A stretch of 64,000 bases of DNA from Jingyaoa shaoxingensis (GCF_014385005.1 NZ_JACRSZ010000001.1:248001-312000), one strand, 5' to 3'. Positions 8,733 to 16,960 are shown, counted from the first letter of the stretch. The notes: generated from the letters alone by a model not told the origin. Made by a program: numbers and translations.

Positions 8733-9611
8733 TTATCCTTTCTTTTCCTCTGCGGATTCGCCTTGTCCTCTACTTTTTTTTATCATAAGTATCACAGAAA
8801 CCAGAATCATGATCCCGGCAACCACCTGCGAAACCGGTATCTGAATCACCGGGAGCAAAAGCTGGTCTGTCCTCAAACTTTCGATCCAGATTCTTCCCAG
8901 TCCATATCCCGCCAGATACGTAAATACAATCTGTCCATGGTATTTTCTGTGCTTCCACAGATACAGTAAACCTATAAGTAACATCAGATTCCAGAGCGAT
9001 TCATACAGAAATGTGGGATGCACCTGTATGAATTCCATCCCATCTATCACTTTTAAGTGCTCCAGCATCTGTCCGGTAATCTCTCCCTGACGCACGGCAT
9101 CACGTGGCAGATCCATTGCCAAAAGCCCGTTGCTGTAGTCTCCGAACGCTTCTCTGTTAAAAAAGTTCCCCCAGCGTCCCAGGATCTGTCCAACTGCCAG
9201 TCCCGGGCAGACGGTATCCAAGAGCAGATATACATTCATCTTTTTTACTTTTGCAAACACCAGGATCGTAACCAGTCCGGCAATGACTCCTCCGTAAATC
9301 GCAAGCCCGCCGCCTCGGATATTGAATATCTGCAGCCAGTCATCCTTATAATCCTGCCAGCTGAATACCACATAGTAGATTCTGGCACCAATGATTGCAA
9401 ATACAATCGTGATAAGTGTCAAATCTACGTAAGTATCCTCATTCTGCCCGCTTTTCCGCGCTATATGAAGGATGAGCATAATTCCCAAAGCCATCCCCAG
9501 GGCAATTACCATCCCATAGTAGGCTATCTCAAACCCGCCTATCGAAATGGACTTTCCCACATTGGTCAGTATCAGATTCAAATTTGGAAACAGAATTGTG
9601 GATTCATTCAT
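8733..9611 (-). CDS. lgt: Prolipoprotein diacylglyceryl transferase
   Basis: Membrane enzyme that transfers diacylglycerol from phosphatidylglycerol to the lipobox cysteine of prolipoproteins. It has about seven hydrophobic segments. Conserved motifs are GGGLAIYGGVIAG (about residue 100, with the essential His position replaced by Tyr-Gly as in many Firmicutes), GRWGNFFNREAFG (about 143) and VHPTFLYESLWNL (about 195). It has 292 residues and starts at 9611 after GGAGAG. It shares an operon with the small Spo0E-like gene. Confidence 0.95.
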   Translation of the reverse strand: MNESTILFPNLNLILTNVGKSISIGGFEIAYYGMVIALGMALGIMLILHIARKSGQNEDTYVDLTLITIVFAIIGARIYYVVFSWQDYKDDWLQIFNIRGGGLAIYGGVIAGLVTILVFAKVKKMNVYLLLDTVCPGLAVGQILGRWGNFFNREAFGDYSNGLLAMDLPRDAVRQGEITGQMLEHLKVIDGMEFIQVHPTFLYESLWNLMLLIGLLYLWKHRKYHGQIVFTYLAGYGLGRIWIESLRTDQLLLPVIQIPVSQVVAGIMILVSVILMIKKSRGQGESAEEKKG

Positions 9612-9641
9612 ATTGTCTCTCCAATAACAGTCTGCATCTGA

Positions 9642-10739
9642 TTATACATTGAAACGGAATAAGATCACGTCTCCGTCCTTTACCACATAGTCCTTGCCTT
9701 CCAGACCAACCAGGCCTTTGTCTTTTGCTGCCGCCAGACTTCCACATTCCAGAAGATCTTTGTAATTTACCACTTCTGCACGGATAAAACCTCTTTCAAA
9801 ATCAGAATGAATCTTTCCTGCTGCCTGTGGAGCTTTGGTACCGAGCTTGATCGTCCATGCTCTGGTTTCAGTCTCACCCGCTGTCAGGTAGCTAATCAGT
9901 CCCAGCAGACGATAGCTTGCCTTAATCAGTTTCTCCAGACCAGATTCAGATAATCCCAGATCTTCCAGGAACATCTTCTTCTCATCATCTTCCAGTTCAG
10001 CAATCTCCTGTTCGATCTGTGCGCAGATTACAAATACTTCACTGTGCTGTTCCTTCGCATGCTCCCGTACTTCCTGTACATACTGATTGGATGCTCCGTC
10101 ATCTGCCAGATCATCTTCTGATACATTCGCTGCAAAAATGACAGGTTTGGCAGTCAGCAGGTTATATTCTGCCAGCCACTTCTGTTCATCTTCATCATCT
10201 GTCTGATAAGTAATAGCAAGATTGCCTGCTTCCAGATGCTCTTTCAACCGGTTCAGAAGTTCCAGTTCTTTTGCCAGAGTCTTGTCATTTCTTGCACCGC
10301 GCACGGTCTTGGCAATTCTTCTCTCCAGGATCTCAATATCAGAAAAAATCAGTTCCAGATTAATTGTCTCGATATCTCTGACCGGATCTACACTTCCATC
10401 CACATGAATAACATTCGGATCCTCAAAGCAGCGTACCACATGTACTACGGCATCTACCTCACGAATGTTGGCGAGGAACTGATTCCCCAGTCCTTCCCCC
10501 TTGGATGCACCCTTTACCAGTCCGGCAATATCAACAAATTCAATCACTGCCGGTGTTACCTTTGCTGAATGATAAAGATCTGCCAGAAGCTTTAATCTCT
10601 CATCCGGCACCATAACCACACCCACATTCGGATCAATGGTACAGAACGGATAATTGGCTGATTCCGCTCCTACCTTTGTCAGTGAATTAAATAACGTACT
10701 TTTTCCTACATTTGGAAGTCCTACGATTCCAAGTTTCAT
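9642..10739 (-). CDS. ychF: Redox-regulated ATPase YchF (Obg family)
   Basis: Cytosolic TRAFAC-class P-loop NTPase that prefers ATP and associates with ribosomes; it is linked to stress responses. The G1 loop GLPNVGKSTLFN begins near residue 8, DIAGLVKGASKGEGLGN is the G3 region, and the C-terminal TGS-like domain ends in VKDGDVILFRFNV. It has 365 residues from the ATG at 10739, with GGAGG 11 nt upstream; upstream in-frame starts would place that site inside the gene. A promoter at 11001-11029 implies a leader of about 250 nt made of decayed sequence. Confidence 0.95.
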   Translation of the reverse strand: MKLGIVGLPNVGKSTLFNSLTKVGAESANYPFCTIDPNVGVVMVPDERLKLLADLYHSAKVTPAVIEFVDIAGLVKGASKGEGLGNQFLANIREVDAVVHVVRCFEDPNVIHVDGSVDPVRDIETINLELIFSDIEILERRIAKTVRGARNDKTLAKELELLNRLKEHLEAGNLAITYQTDDEDEQKWLAEYNLLTAKPVIFAANVSEDDLADDGASNQYVQEVREHAKEQHSEVFVICAQIEQEIAELEDDEKKMFLEDLGLSESGLEKLIKASYRLLGLISYLTAGETETRAWTIKLGTKAPQAAGKIHSDFERGFIRAEVVNYKDLLECGSLAAAKDKGLVGLEGKDYVVKDGDVILFRFNV

Positions 10740-10796
10740 TTTCTCTATTTCCTCCTGTAAATCCTTTGATTTCAAGGGATTCCAACATACTTATTT

Positions 10797-10975
10797 TTAT
10801 AAACTCATTGTAATTCCAATATTCGAATGGCCCGGTAACATCTGAAGTGTTTTCGGTTTCATTCCTTCTTGACTGGTGTTCCTTTTCGACACAGAAACAC
10901 AAATTCTTCCCATTCTGTTGAAATTTCTGAAATCCTCTTATTTTTCTTTTTTGTATAGTAACCTCTTCTTTTCAT
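10797..10975 (-). pseudogene. Tyrosine recombinase (integrase) remnant in the ychF leader
   Basis: Two tiny open frames overlap by ATGA. The upstream one (10975-10859, 38 codons, basic, contains STEWEEFVFLC) has a weak AGG site. The downstream one (10862-10797) reads GMKPKTLQMLPGHSNIGIT near its start, then stops. That resembles the box II region of phage/ICE tyrosine recombinases (usually PKTLQ.LMGHSNI..TMD.Y). The catalytic Arg and Tyr regions are absent. I read it as a decayed integrase tail rather than a working gene; the upstream frame may be unrelated or a leader peptide. Confidence 0.5.
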
Positions 10976-11000
10976 AAGAAAACCTAATACAGTACCTTGT

Positions 11001-11029
11001 ATTATACCATAGCATCTTATCTTTGTGAA
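11001..11029 (-). promoter_or_regulatory. Promoter reading toward ychF
   Basis: TTCACA (11024-11029) and TATAAT (11001-11006) are spaced 17 nt on the minus strand. Initiation near 10994 would place the integrase remnant in the 5' untranslated region of ychF. Confidence 0.65.
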
Positions 11030-11097
11030 TATTCATTTTCATCTCCTGTCATTCATTTATATTTCATCGCAGATTTGTTTTTAATTTATTGTTTGAT

Positions 11098-11223
11098 TTA
11101 TGAACCGGCAATTCTGCCCCGATAATATATGATATATTCTCCCATCATTGCACGATAATGAATTTCTTCTAAATCAGATAACTGCTCTAATATAAATTGT
11201 AAATAGTCTTTGCTTGAAGCCAT
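11098..11223 (-). pseudogene. TfoX N-terminal domain protein, truncated
   Basis: A 41-codon frame starting MASSKDYLQF, with AMMGEYIIYYRGRIAG near its end, matches the start of TfoX/Sxy N-terminal-domain proteins, which are normally about 100 residues or more. The frame stops directly after this segment and no continuation is seen in the next 60 nt in any frame. A GAAAGGAC site precedes the ATG, and it follows the VOC gene by 32 nt. It is probably a 3'-deleted remnant. Confidence 0.6.
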
Positions 11224-11255
11224 GTTTTTGTCCTTTCAAATGCCTGCATTTCAAA

Positions 11256-11639
11256 TTATACTGTGATCTCAATTTGATTATCCTCAATTGCAACAATACA
11301 GCTTTCGTAATATCCATCACCTGTAGTCCTTGGTCCACTGACAACCTCATAACCATCCGCTTTTAATTCTGCTGTCAATGCATCTACTTTTTCTATACTT
11401 CCCACGCTAAAAGCTATATGTGAATATCCAGTACGAACTATTTTCTTCGGTAAATCAGCCATTTCCGGTATATTCATAATTTCAATACGTGCACCATCCT
11501 CAAATGTGAGAAAATAAGAATAAAAGCCCGTTTTCTGATTATGATATCCATCATTTGATTTTGCTCCCAGATATTTCATAAAGAATTTTTTTGTATTTTC
11601 CAAATCATTTACATAAAGTGCAACATGTTCAATTCTCAT
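11256..11639 (-). CDS. VOC (glyoxalase/dioxygenase superfamily) protein
   Basis: Single-domain protein of 127 residues with two beta-alpha-beta-beta-beta halves. Possible metal ligands are His5 (RIEHVALYV), Glu in ARIEIM (about residue 56), His in YSHIAFSV (about 76) and Glu in NQIEITV at the C-terminus, the glyoxalase-I arrangement. The substrate cannot be told: lactoylglutathione lyase-like or an antibiotic/thiol-modifying role are both possible. GGAGGAG precedes the ATG at 11639. It belongs to a run of small accessory genes. Confidence 0.85.
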   Translation of the reverse strand: MRIEHVALYVNDLENTKKFFMKYLGAKSNDGYHNQKTGFYSYFLTFEDGARIEIMNIPEMADLPKKIVRTGYSHIAFSVGSIEKVDALTAELKADGYEVVSGPRTTGDGYYESCIVAIEDNQIEITV

Positions 11640-11748
11640 GATTATTACTCCTCCAGAATACTCGCTCTTGTCACCATCGATGGATGATACTGATAATAAA
11701 TACTGTTTTTTATGCTTAAATTATATACTATGTCTACATCTGATTTTT
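11640..11748 (-). other. Gap after the membrane protein; alternative frame open
   Basis: This 109-nt stretch lies between the membrane protein stop and the VOC start. A second minus-strand frame is open from 11827 to 11645, overlapping the membrane protein tail. It could be a displaced C-terminus or chance; it has no ribosome site of its own. I call no gene here. Confidence 0.3.
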
Positions 11749-12165
11749 CTAAAACATCTGTATAATTCTTGCGATCTCCATAACTACAATCTTTAGCATC
11801 ACTCCACCGGACATCACATAAAACCATATCTCACGCATATGCTGTGACTTTGCAATTGGTGTTGCTATTGCTGCAATCATTATAATTGCAGCTCCGACAC
11901 ATCCGACGATGTTTGGAACACTCACAAGTGAAAATATTCCAGGATTACAGCTTCCATCTATCGTATACTGAATTGTTTTATCCAATCCGTCCCTTGCCGC
12001 TGCAAAGCAGCATATAACAAGACCATATGCCAAAACAAACAGGCTCCTTCTGCCCCAGAAATTAATGTTGCTTCTGTTACCGATTGAATATCCGACAAAC
12101 CCAACCAGCGATACAATCATAAGTGTAGTAACTGTTGTTACCATATTTCCAAAATATAGTTTCAT
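11749..12165 (-). CDS. Small four-helix membrane protein, unknown function
   Basis: 138 residues with four predicted membrane segments (about 9-28, 37-55, 80-104 and 115-136) and a Cys-containing loop between helices 2 and 3. I do not recognise the family. GGAGG lies 7 nt before the ATG at 12165. It sits 25 nt downstream of the GNAT/YoaP-type gene and upstream of the VOC gene, so it is likely co-transcribed with them. Confidence 0.7.
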   Translation of the reverse strand: MKLYFGNMVTTVTTLMIVSLVGFVGYSIGNRSNINFWGRRSLFVLAYGLVICCFAAARDGLDKTIQYTIDGSCNPGIFSLVSVPNIVGCVGAAIIMIAAIATPIAKSQHMREIWFYVMSGGVMLKIVVMEIARIIQMF

Positions 12166-12190
12166 CCTTTTTCCTCCATCTATTTTTCAT

Positions 12191-12937
12191 TTACCTTGAT
12201 AACAGTTTCAAAAATTTCCTGTCATTCATTTGCTCGTTGGTTAAATATGCCCCATCATAAAACAACGCATACGTTGTAACCGGAGTAGGTGCATTCTGAG
12301 CTTCTTCTTTACTCTGTAAATGAATAGCCCGGAATGATACACCATTTTCTTTTGCAACTTCTTCTACAATCGGAACATATTTCGCATTAAACGGACACTG
12401 GCTAGTATAATATAAAACATAACCCTTCTCCTCGATATGGGGATGTCTGGCACATTCCTTAAATTCAGGCAGAGGCGCATCTGCTACAAATGGCAGATAC
12501 CATAACTGAATCCCGTTGTCCGCTTCATCGCATACCTTGAATCCCTTATACTGCAGGAATTTTGGATCTGACAAAAATGGTTTTTTCTTTTCGGAAGATA
12601 ATATACACAGCCCTTTTTTTCCCTTGCTCTTACTGTCCTCCATACAGGCATCCAGCAGATCTGCTCCATAACCATGTCCTTTGAAAGAACCAGCTACCCA
12701 CAGGCAGTCAATATACATATAGCCATCTGCAGAAATCGGATTCCATGCATTTTCAGCAGGCAGATACTCAATAAAACACTTCCCCCGTTCTGCACTTTTC
12801 AGAAAAACAAGTCCCTCTCTAAATTGCTCTTTTAACCATTCTTTTTTGGATGACACCTGAATATCGTTGTTATTGGAAATAGCACAGCATATGTGCTCTT
12901 TGTCTATATTCTCGTTTGTCACTTTGATATATTCCAT
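12191..12937 (-). CDS. GNAT acetyltransferase with YoaP-like C-terminal domain
   Basis: 248 residues. The N-terminal half is a GNAT fold; the acetyl-CoA loop is seen as GSFKGHGYGADLL near residues 82-94. The C-terminal part (from about 165) contains YTSQCPFNAKYVP, a thioredoxin-like turn with a single cysteine, as in YoaP-type proteins of Bacillus. The substrate is unknown. The ATG at 12937 is preceded by GGAGGTGG; an ATG at 12955 would include that site in the coding region. It lies between the flavodoxin and the membrane protein genes. Confidence 0.8.
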   Translation of the reverse strand: MEYIKVTNENIDKEHICCAISNNNDIQVSSKKEWLKEQFREGLVFLKSAERGKCFIEYLPAENAWNPISADGYMYIDCLWVAGSFKGHGYGADLLDACMEDSKSKGKKGLCILSSEKKKPFLSDPKFLQYKGFKVCDEADNGIQLWYLPFVADAPLPEFKECARHPHIEEKGYVLYYTSQCPFNAKYVPIVEEVAKENGVSFRAIHLQSKEEAQNAPTPVTTYALFYDGAYLTNEQMNDRKFLKLLSR

Positions 12938-13003
12938 AAATCTTTCCACCTCCATAGCATCACTTCTTCTATACCTGTAACATCATGCATAATTCAACTG
13001 ATC

Positions 13004-13510
13004 CTAATGAATGCTTTTGTACCACTCTGTAATTGCCTTCATATTCTGTAAAGATACTCGTTTTCCACCATTTACCATCATATCTAACATATCATCCTCT
13101 TCGGTCGTACGGTCGGTTTTATTTGCCAGTCCCTTTCCGGCGGTTTTAACCATGACATTCATCATGAAACGATACGCTCCATGAAGCTTCTTCACATCAA
13201 AGTTCCCCTGTAACGTAAATAAAGGAATCCTCTGTGGAATAGCATTTTTATCCCTGACTTCTTTTAGCTGTGTGCCTGTCTGTCCCATGCCAACGCCACA
13301 GACTGCACGCACTTTATACAATTTTGCTGCCTCTTTATATCCTTTGATTCCTCCTGCCATAATCCAGCCGAGATAAATGATTTCACTGCCGGCAGGCACC
13401 TTGTTTTTTGCCTGCTGTAAACTATGTACCGGAAGATTCAATTCATTTCCCAGTAATTGTGCATACTCTGCTGTGCTTCCGGTATTTGATGTATATATGA
13501 TTGCTTTCAT
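13004..13510 (-). CDS. Flavodoxin domain protein
   Basis: 168-residue cytosolic protein of the flavodoxin fold. The FMN phosphate loop YTSNTGSTAEYAQ begins near residue 5, and YLGWIMAGGIKGY and CGVGMGQTG match the later flavin-binding strands. It is probably an electron carrier or a protoporphyrinogen-oxidase-like flavoprotein; the sequence does not decide. The ATG at 13510 follows GGAGGTC by 8 nt. Complex inverted repeats (13531-13706) lie directly upstream. Confidence 0.85.
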   Translation of the reverse strand: MKAIIYTSNTGSTAEYAQLLGNELNLPVHSLQQAKNKVPAGSEIIYLGWIMAGGIKGYKEAAKLYKVRAVCGVGMGQTGTQLKEVRDKNAIPQRIPLFTLQGNFDVKKLHGAYRFMMNVMVKTAGKGLANKTDRTTEEDDMLDMMVNGGKRVSLQNMKAITEWYKSIH

Positions 13511-13530
13511 TCTTATCTGACCTCCATATT

Positions 13531-13706
13531 CAAGAATGCCTCGGCATTCTTGCTGCGAGATGCGCGTCATGCAATGCATGACATACTTCTCCTGCGCATC
13601 TCTGCAATCCTGCCGGAGGCTATATCAGATAGGGATTGACTCCCACCACTGATACTGATTTGTTGCTCGCCACCTACAGGGTGGGAGTCATTTCACATCT
13701 GATATA
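13531..13706. repeat. Compound inverted-repeat element
   Basis: Three palindromic structures are packed into 176 bp. The first (13531-13552) is a 9-10 bp stem of the CAAGAATGCC type. The second (13555-13605) is a GCGAGATGCGC stem enclosing the perfect palindrome GTCATGCA-A-TGCATGAC. The third (13621-13706) is a 10-bp TATATCAGAT stem plus an 11-bp TGACTCCCACC stem around a 33-nt loop. No open frame explains them. They resemble terminal hairpins of IS200/IS605-like or miniature elements, or stacked terminators; neither is proven. Confidence 0.6.
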
Positions 13707-13709
13707 AAT

Positions 13710-13750
13710 GACGCAGTGCAAAACTGTAATATTACAATCTGCACTGCGTC
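13710..13750 (-). terminator. Hairpin after the first KTR gene
   Basis: An 11-bp perfect stem GACGCAGTGCA/TGCACTGCGTC (13710-13720 with 13740-13750) starts at the stop codon of the KTR gene. The U-run on the minus strand is weak (ATTTATAT). The equivalent hairpin after the second KTR gene has a good U-run, so this copy is probably a worn terminator. Confidence 0.6.
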
Positions 13751-13927
13751 TTAGCGTCTGGCTTCCTTTACTATAAATTTTTCTGCATCAATCAGGCTTT
13801 CTTCTTTACACTTTGGACAAAACAACGGAAAATTTGTTAGTACCGTATCTTTCCTTAATTTCAATCTTGTCTTATTTCCACATTTTGGGCAAAGAATCCA
13901 TTCCTGATGCTCTGATTCATTGTTCAA
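13751..13927 (-). CDS. Cysteine-rich KTR-family protein, copy 1
   Basis: 58 residues with two CPxC knuckles, WILCPKCGNKTR and PLFCPKCKEESLI, the zinc-ribbon and KTR motif of a family often carried on Tn916-like and other conjugative elements. Its function is unknown; nucleic-acid or regulatory binding is plausible. The start is probably the TTG at 13927 after AAAGGGTG. It lies 14 nt downstream of tetR. A second copy is at 17428-17622. The end EARR-stop seems shifted by one base relative to the longer form of the family (recalled as ending PDAKTQ). Confidence 0.8.
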   Translation of the reverse strand: MNNESEHQEWILCPKCGNKTRLKLRKDTVLTNFPLFCPKCKEESLIDAEKFIVKEARR

Positions 13928-13941
13928 ATTGCTTCACCCTT

Positions 13942-14556
13942 TCAACTTATCTGCATTTCCTGTAAGAAATGATCCATATGCTCTTCCAGTAACTTTATCA
14001 CATGACTTTTGTCTTCTGCTCCATCATATATGCTGTAAAGCAAAAAAATAGGTCCATAAAAATTAAGTGCTGTCTGTCTGGCTTTTCCTTCATCGCCCAG
14101 CATTCCTGAAAACAAAGCTTCCATATAAGTTAATGGTCCGCTTGCAAGATAATTCTGATATAGCTGTGCCATCTGTGGCTCCCTGTACTGTTCCAATGTC
14201 AACATCTTACGAAAACAACTTGAAAATTCTTCCTCCGTCCAATGAAGAAACTGCACCTTTGTGAACTGCTTAATCTTATCAAATGCCGTTTCTTTATACT
14301 CGGCTGTAACCTTTTCCAGATCACCCTCTGGCATTTCATACTGCTTTACTCTCTTAATATCCAATTCATTCATTTTTTCAATAATACTGTCCAATATCTC
14401 CTGCTTGCTTTTATAATGCTTATACAATGCAGCCTTGGTTACTCCAAGTTTTGAAGCAATATCATTCATGGATGTTCCTATATATCCACTCTGTGCAAAT
14501 AACTTCAAAGCTTCTTCCAATATTTTTTCCTTTGTGTTCTTTTCCTTGCTTTCCAT
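13942..14556 (-). CDS. TetR/AcrR-family transcriptional repressor
   Basis: 204 residues. The N-terminal helix-turn-helix is clear (ILEEALKLFAQSGYIGTSMNDIASKLGVTKAALYKHYKSK pattern, about residues 12-50), and the C-terminal ligand domain is divergent. It probably controls the ABC exporter and itself, because near-identical 16-bp semi-palindromes (GTTACC-N4-GGTNAC type) lie in both promoters with the same geometry. The inducer is unknown; it may be a substrate of the exporter. GGAGAGA precedes the ATG at 14556. Confidence 0.9.
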   Translation of the reverse strand: MESKEKNTKEKILEEALKLFAQSGYIGTSMNDIASKLGVTKAALYKHYKSKQEILDSIIEKMNELDIKRVKQYEMPEGDLEKVTAEYKETAFDKIKQFTKVQFLHWTEEEFSSCFRKMLTLEQYREPQMAQLYQNYLASGPLTYMEALFSGMLGDEGKARQTALNFYGPIFLLYSIYDGAEDKSHVIKLLEEHMDHFLQEMQIS

Positions 14557-14588
14557 GTCTATCTCTCCTAATTTAAATCTGTTATTAA

Positions 14589-14637
14589 GTTACCTTTTGG
14601 TTACTTTAATTATAGTTACCTATCGGTCACTTGTCAA
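14589..14637 (-). promoter_or_regulatory. tetR promoter with two operators
   Basis: TTGACA (14632-14637), 17-nt spacer, TATAAT (14609-14614) on the minus strand: a full consensus. One 16-bp semi-palindrome fills the spacer (14615-14630) and a second lies downstream of the -10 (14589-14604), 26 bp apart start to start. The layout equals that at 16986-17034 and suggests autorepression. Confidence 0.85.
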
Positions 14638-14851
14638 CAGTTATGATTAGAAAATACAAAAGAATATTGCTAACTTAATCATCGTTTCTCGATAACCTGA
14701 TCTATTAACCCATACTGCAATGCTTGCCTGTTGGCTGATTGGAAGGTAACATATATTACGAAAAATAGTAAGAATCGTGCTGTCACATAAGCGCCACCTA
14801 TCGTGTCATCAGCTAATACACGCGACTTTCACCCGCCGAAAATAATATTTT
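14638..14851. other. Gap between the ABC permease and the tetR promoter, nothing called
   Basis: About 210 nt of AT-rich sequence. A short AT-only palindrome (14836-14850) lies just after the permease stop. I see no gene, tRNA or clear terminator. Confidence 0.4.
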
Positions 14852-15754
14852 CTATCGTCCGCCTTCACCATCTGGCAGCAATGTAACAAAATAATAAATA
14901 ATTCCGAATACAGCTATACTTCCCATCATAATACCGATCATCTGATTTACACCTACTACATTTCCATGAAATACCGGATTGCAATCAAGAGTATCTCTTA
15001 TCGCTTCAACCATTTCATCCGGATAATGTTTTCTCTCCATCTCCATGAATACTCCGTGAAGCATATGATTCTTGATCAATGAAGTGGCATATGTACTAGG
15101 AAGATAAGACAGTGCCTTCTGAAGACCTGAACCAAAATTTGAAATCGGCATATAAGCACCACATATAAAACCATATCCTGCGCTGACAATTGTACCTACA
15201 GCCGAAAGCTGTCCCTGTGTTGTCAACGGAAAGCTAATGATACTTGAAAGCGTACTTCCAAACAGGACGAGCAATATCATATCAAATAAAACCCATAATA
15301 CATCTGCTGTATTCATATACCATCCCATTTTAAACAGATATCCCAGGCATAATACAAACGCAAGTCCATTGACCATCAAAGAATTAACTACTGTTGAGAG
15401 AAAATATCCCAAATAAATTTTCCCCTTGCTGACCGGCGAAACATTAAAATCCTTCCTTGTTCCATTTGCCTTGTCCTGCACCATAGTCAGATTCACACAA
15501 AATGTTACAGTGATACAGCTCACTGCCATAAGTGACGCTGTCAGCTGTGCTGCCACGGTTCCATTAATAAGTTTGTCCGAAATCGTGATCATATCCGGAA
15601 TCGCAGCTGTAAAAGAATCTCTGAAAACCTTTGCAAGAAACGTAGCGTACAGAACAATCAGAATGACGGGTGTGATCATTGACGTAAACAACATCCCTTT
15701 ATCTTTAAAAAACAGTTTCCTGTTCCTGTTCATTAATGCCAATACTGTTCTCAT
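14852..15754 (-). CDS. ABC-2 type transporter permease
   Basis: 300-residue inner-membrane subunit with about six membrane segments and a large extracytoplasmic loop after the first. It has the ABC-2 pattern with a conserved region near AYMPISNFGSGLQKALSYLP. It pairs with the upstream ATPase to form a DrrAB-like exporter, probably for drugs, peptides or lipids. The ATG at 15754 overlaps the ATPase stop as TGATG, with GGAGGTGA upstream, indicating translational coupling. Confidence 0.9.
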   Translation of the reverse strand: MRTVLALMNRNRKLFFKDKGMLFTSMITPVILIVLYATFLAKVFRDSFTAAIPDMITISDKLINGTVAAQLTASLMAVSCITVTFCVNLTMVQDKANGTRKDFNVSPVSKGKIYLGYFLSTVVNSLMVNGLAFVLCLGYLFKMGWYMNTADVLWVLFDMILLVLFGSTLSSIISFPLTTQGQLSAVGTIVSAGYGFICGAYMPISNFGSGLQKALSYLPSTYATSLIKNHMLHGVFMEMERKHYPDEMVEAIRDTLDCNPVFHGNVVGVNQMIGIMMGSIAVFGIIYYFVTLLPDGEGGR

Positions 15755-16665
15755 CAATGCTCACCTCCAAGCCTTTTTCCTGTGACTGAAAGAAATACAT
15801 CATCCATACCGCCTTTTACCACTTCATAATCCCTGAATACATCCTGATGCTCTACAATAAGCTTCGTTGCTTCCTGCGTATTTCTTACTTTTATCTGATA
15901 TCCGTCACGTATTTTTTTATATTCTCTGTTCAATGACTTTATTTCATCTTCGGGAACACCATAAACAGACACGATATCCTGTACATATTCATTTTTAAGT
16001 TCAAACGGTGTACCTTGTGCTGCAATACTTCCTTTGTCAAGAATTACAACATACCCGGCATTCGCAGCCTCTTCCATATAATGTGTGGTTAGGAATACCG
16101 TCATATTTTCCGTTTTCTGAAGCTTCTCAATAACATTCCAAATTAATTGCCTTGTCTGCGGATCAAGCCCTGTAGTAGGCTCGTCAAGAATCAAAATTTC
16201 CGGTCTGTGCAATAATGCACGGGCAATATCAATTCTTCTTCTCTGACCTCCCGACAGCTTACCTACTGGTCTGTTTAAAAACTCGTCAAAATCCAGAATC
16301 TCAACCAACTCCTGTAATCTCTTATCAAAGGCATTTCCTGTAATGCCATACAAAGCAGCTCTGCTCATTAGGTTTTCTTTCACCGTAAGCGGCTTATCAA
16401 GTACGCTATCCTGAAATACAACACCAAGCATCCTTTTTGTCTGTGCACCGGCTTTGTCAGTTTCTATTCCGTTTACCTGAACCGTTCCACTGTCTTTTTT
16501 CAGCAATCCACAGAGAATAGAAATGGTTGTACTTTTCCCTGCACCGTTTACTCCAAGAAACGCAAACAATTCTCCTTTTTTCACGCGAAAGCTCAAATCA
16601 TTTACCGCTTTTACTTCGCCAAAGCTTTTATTCAGGTGACTGATTTTAATGATATCTGATTCCAT
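15754..16665 (-). CDS. ABC transporter ATP-binding protein, DrrA-like
   Basis: 303 residues. Walker A GVNGAGKST (about 38-46), Q-loop VVFQD, signature LSGGQRRR (about 138), Walker B LILDEPTTGLDP and H-loop TTHYMEEA are intact. A C-terminal extension of about 90 residues is typical of the DrrA/CcmA exporter group. It powers the permease encoded next. AAAGGAG precedes the ATG at 16665. The operon starts at 17034 with two small genes before it and is probably repressed by the TetR protein. Confidence 0.93.
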   Translation of the reverse strand: MESDIIKISHLNKSFGEVKAVNDLSFRVKKGELFAFLGVNGAGKSTTISILCGLLKKDSGTVQVNGIETDKAGAQTKRMLGVVFQDSVLDKPLTVKENLMSRAALYGITGNAFDKRLQELVEILDFDEFLNRPVGKLSGGQRRRIDIARALLHRPEILILDEPTTGLDPQTRQLIWNVIEKLQKTENMTVFLTTHYMEEAANAGYVVILDKGSIAAQGTPFELKNEYVQDIVSVYGVPEDEIKSLNREYKKIRDGYQIKVRNTQEATKLIVEHQDVFRDYEVVKGGMDDVFLSVTGKRLGGEH

Positions 16666-16681
16666 ATTTTCTCCTTTTATT

Positions 16682-16843
16682 TCATCTTTCCTTAAATGAC
16701 GCAGTATACGTTGGATTTACTTTTTTAATAGAATCCATATTCTCAAAAACTCCCGGTACTTCATTTGCAAAGCTGAAAGCTCCGTCCTTACTGCTGAATA
16801 AATATCCTTTTCTCATTTCTTTACCACATTTTGAACACTTCAT
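16682..16843 (-). CDS. Small zinc-ribbon protein with MKCSKCGKEM start
   Basis: 53 residues beginning MKCSKCGKEMRKGYLFSS, a single CxxC knuckle as in the short PF20097-like proteins; the second knuckle is missing, so it may be a half ribbon. It has a very strong ribosome site (GGGGGAGGAC, 6 nt from the ATG at 16843) and sits 16 nt before the ABC ATPase. The function is unknown; the context suggests an accessory of the exporter operon. Confidence 0.6.
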   Translation of the reverse strand: MKCSKCGKEMRKGYLFSSKDGAFSFANEVPGVFENMDSIKKVNPTYTASFKER

Positions 16844-16846
16844 CTT

Positions 16847-16960
16847 CTAGTCCTCCCCCTGTGCTTTCTTCTGCTCTTTCCAATTATGATATACACAGAC
16901 AATTGCTAACACAATTCCAAATGTTACAAATGGCATTGCTGCCATAGTAAATTCTCTCAT
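16847..16960 (-). CDS. Single-helix membrane microprotein
   Basis: 37 residues, MREFTMAAMPF then one hydrophobic helix (about 10-24) and a charged tail HNWKEQKKAQGED. GGAGGT lies 11 nt before the ATG at 16960. It is the first gene after the TetR-controlled promoter and overlaps the ribosome site of the next gene. Microproteins of this type often sit beside transporters; no function is assigned. Confidence 0.55.
   Translation of the reverse strand: MREFTMAAMPFVTFGIVLAIVCVYHNWKEQKKAQGED

Noticed and set aside
11645..11827. 60-codon minus-strand frame overlapping the four-helix membrane protein
   Set aside because: No ribosome site, product unlike any protein I know, and most of it overlaps a better frame.
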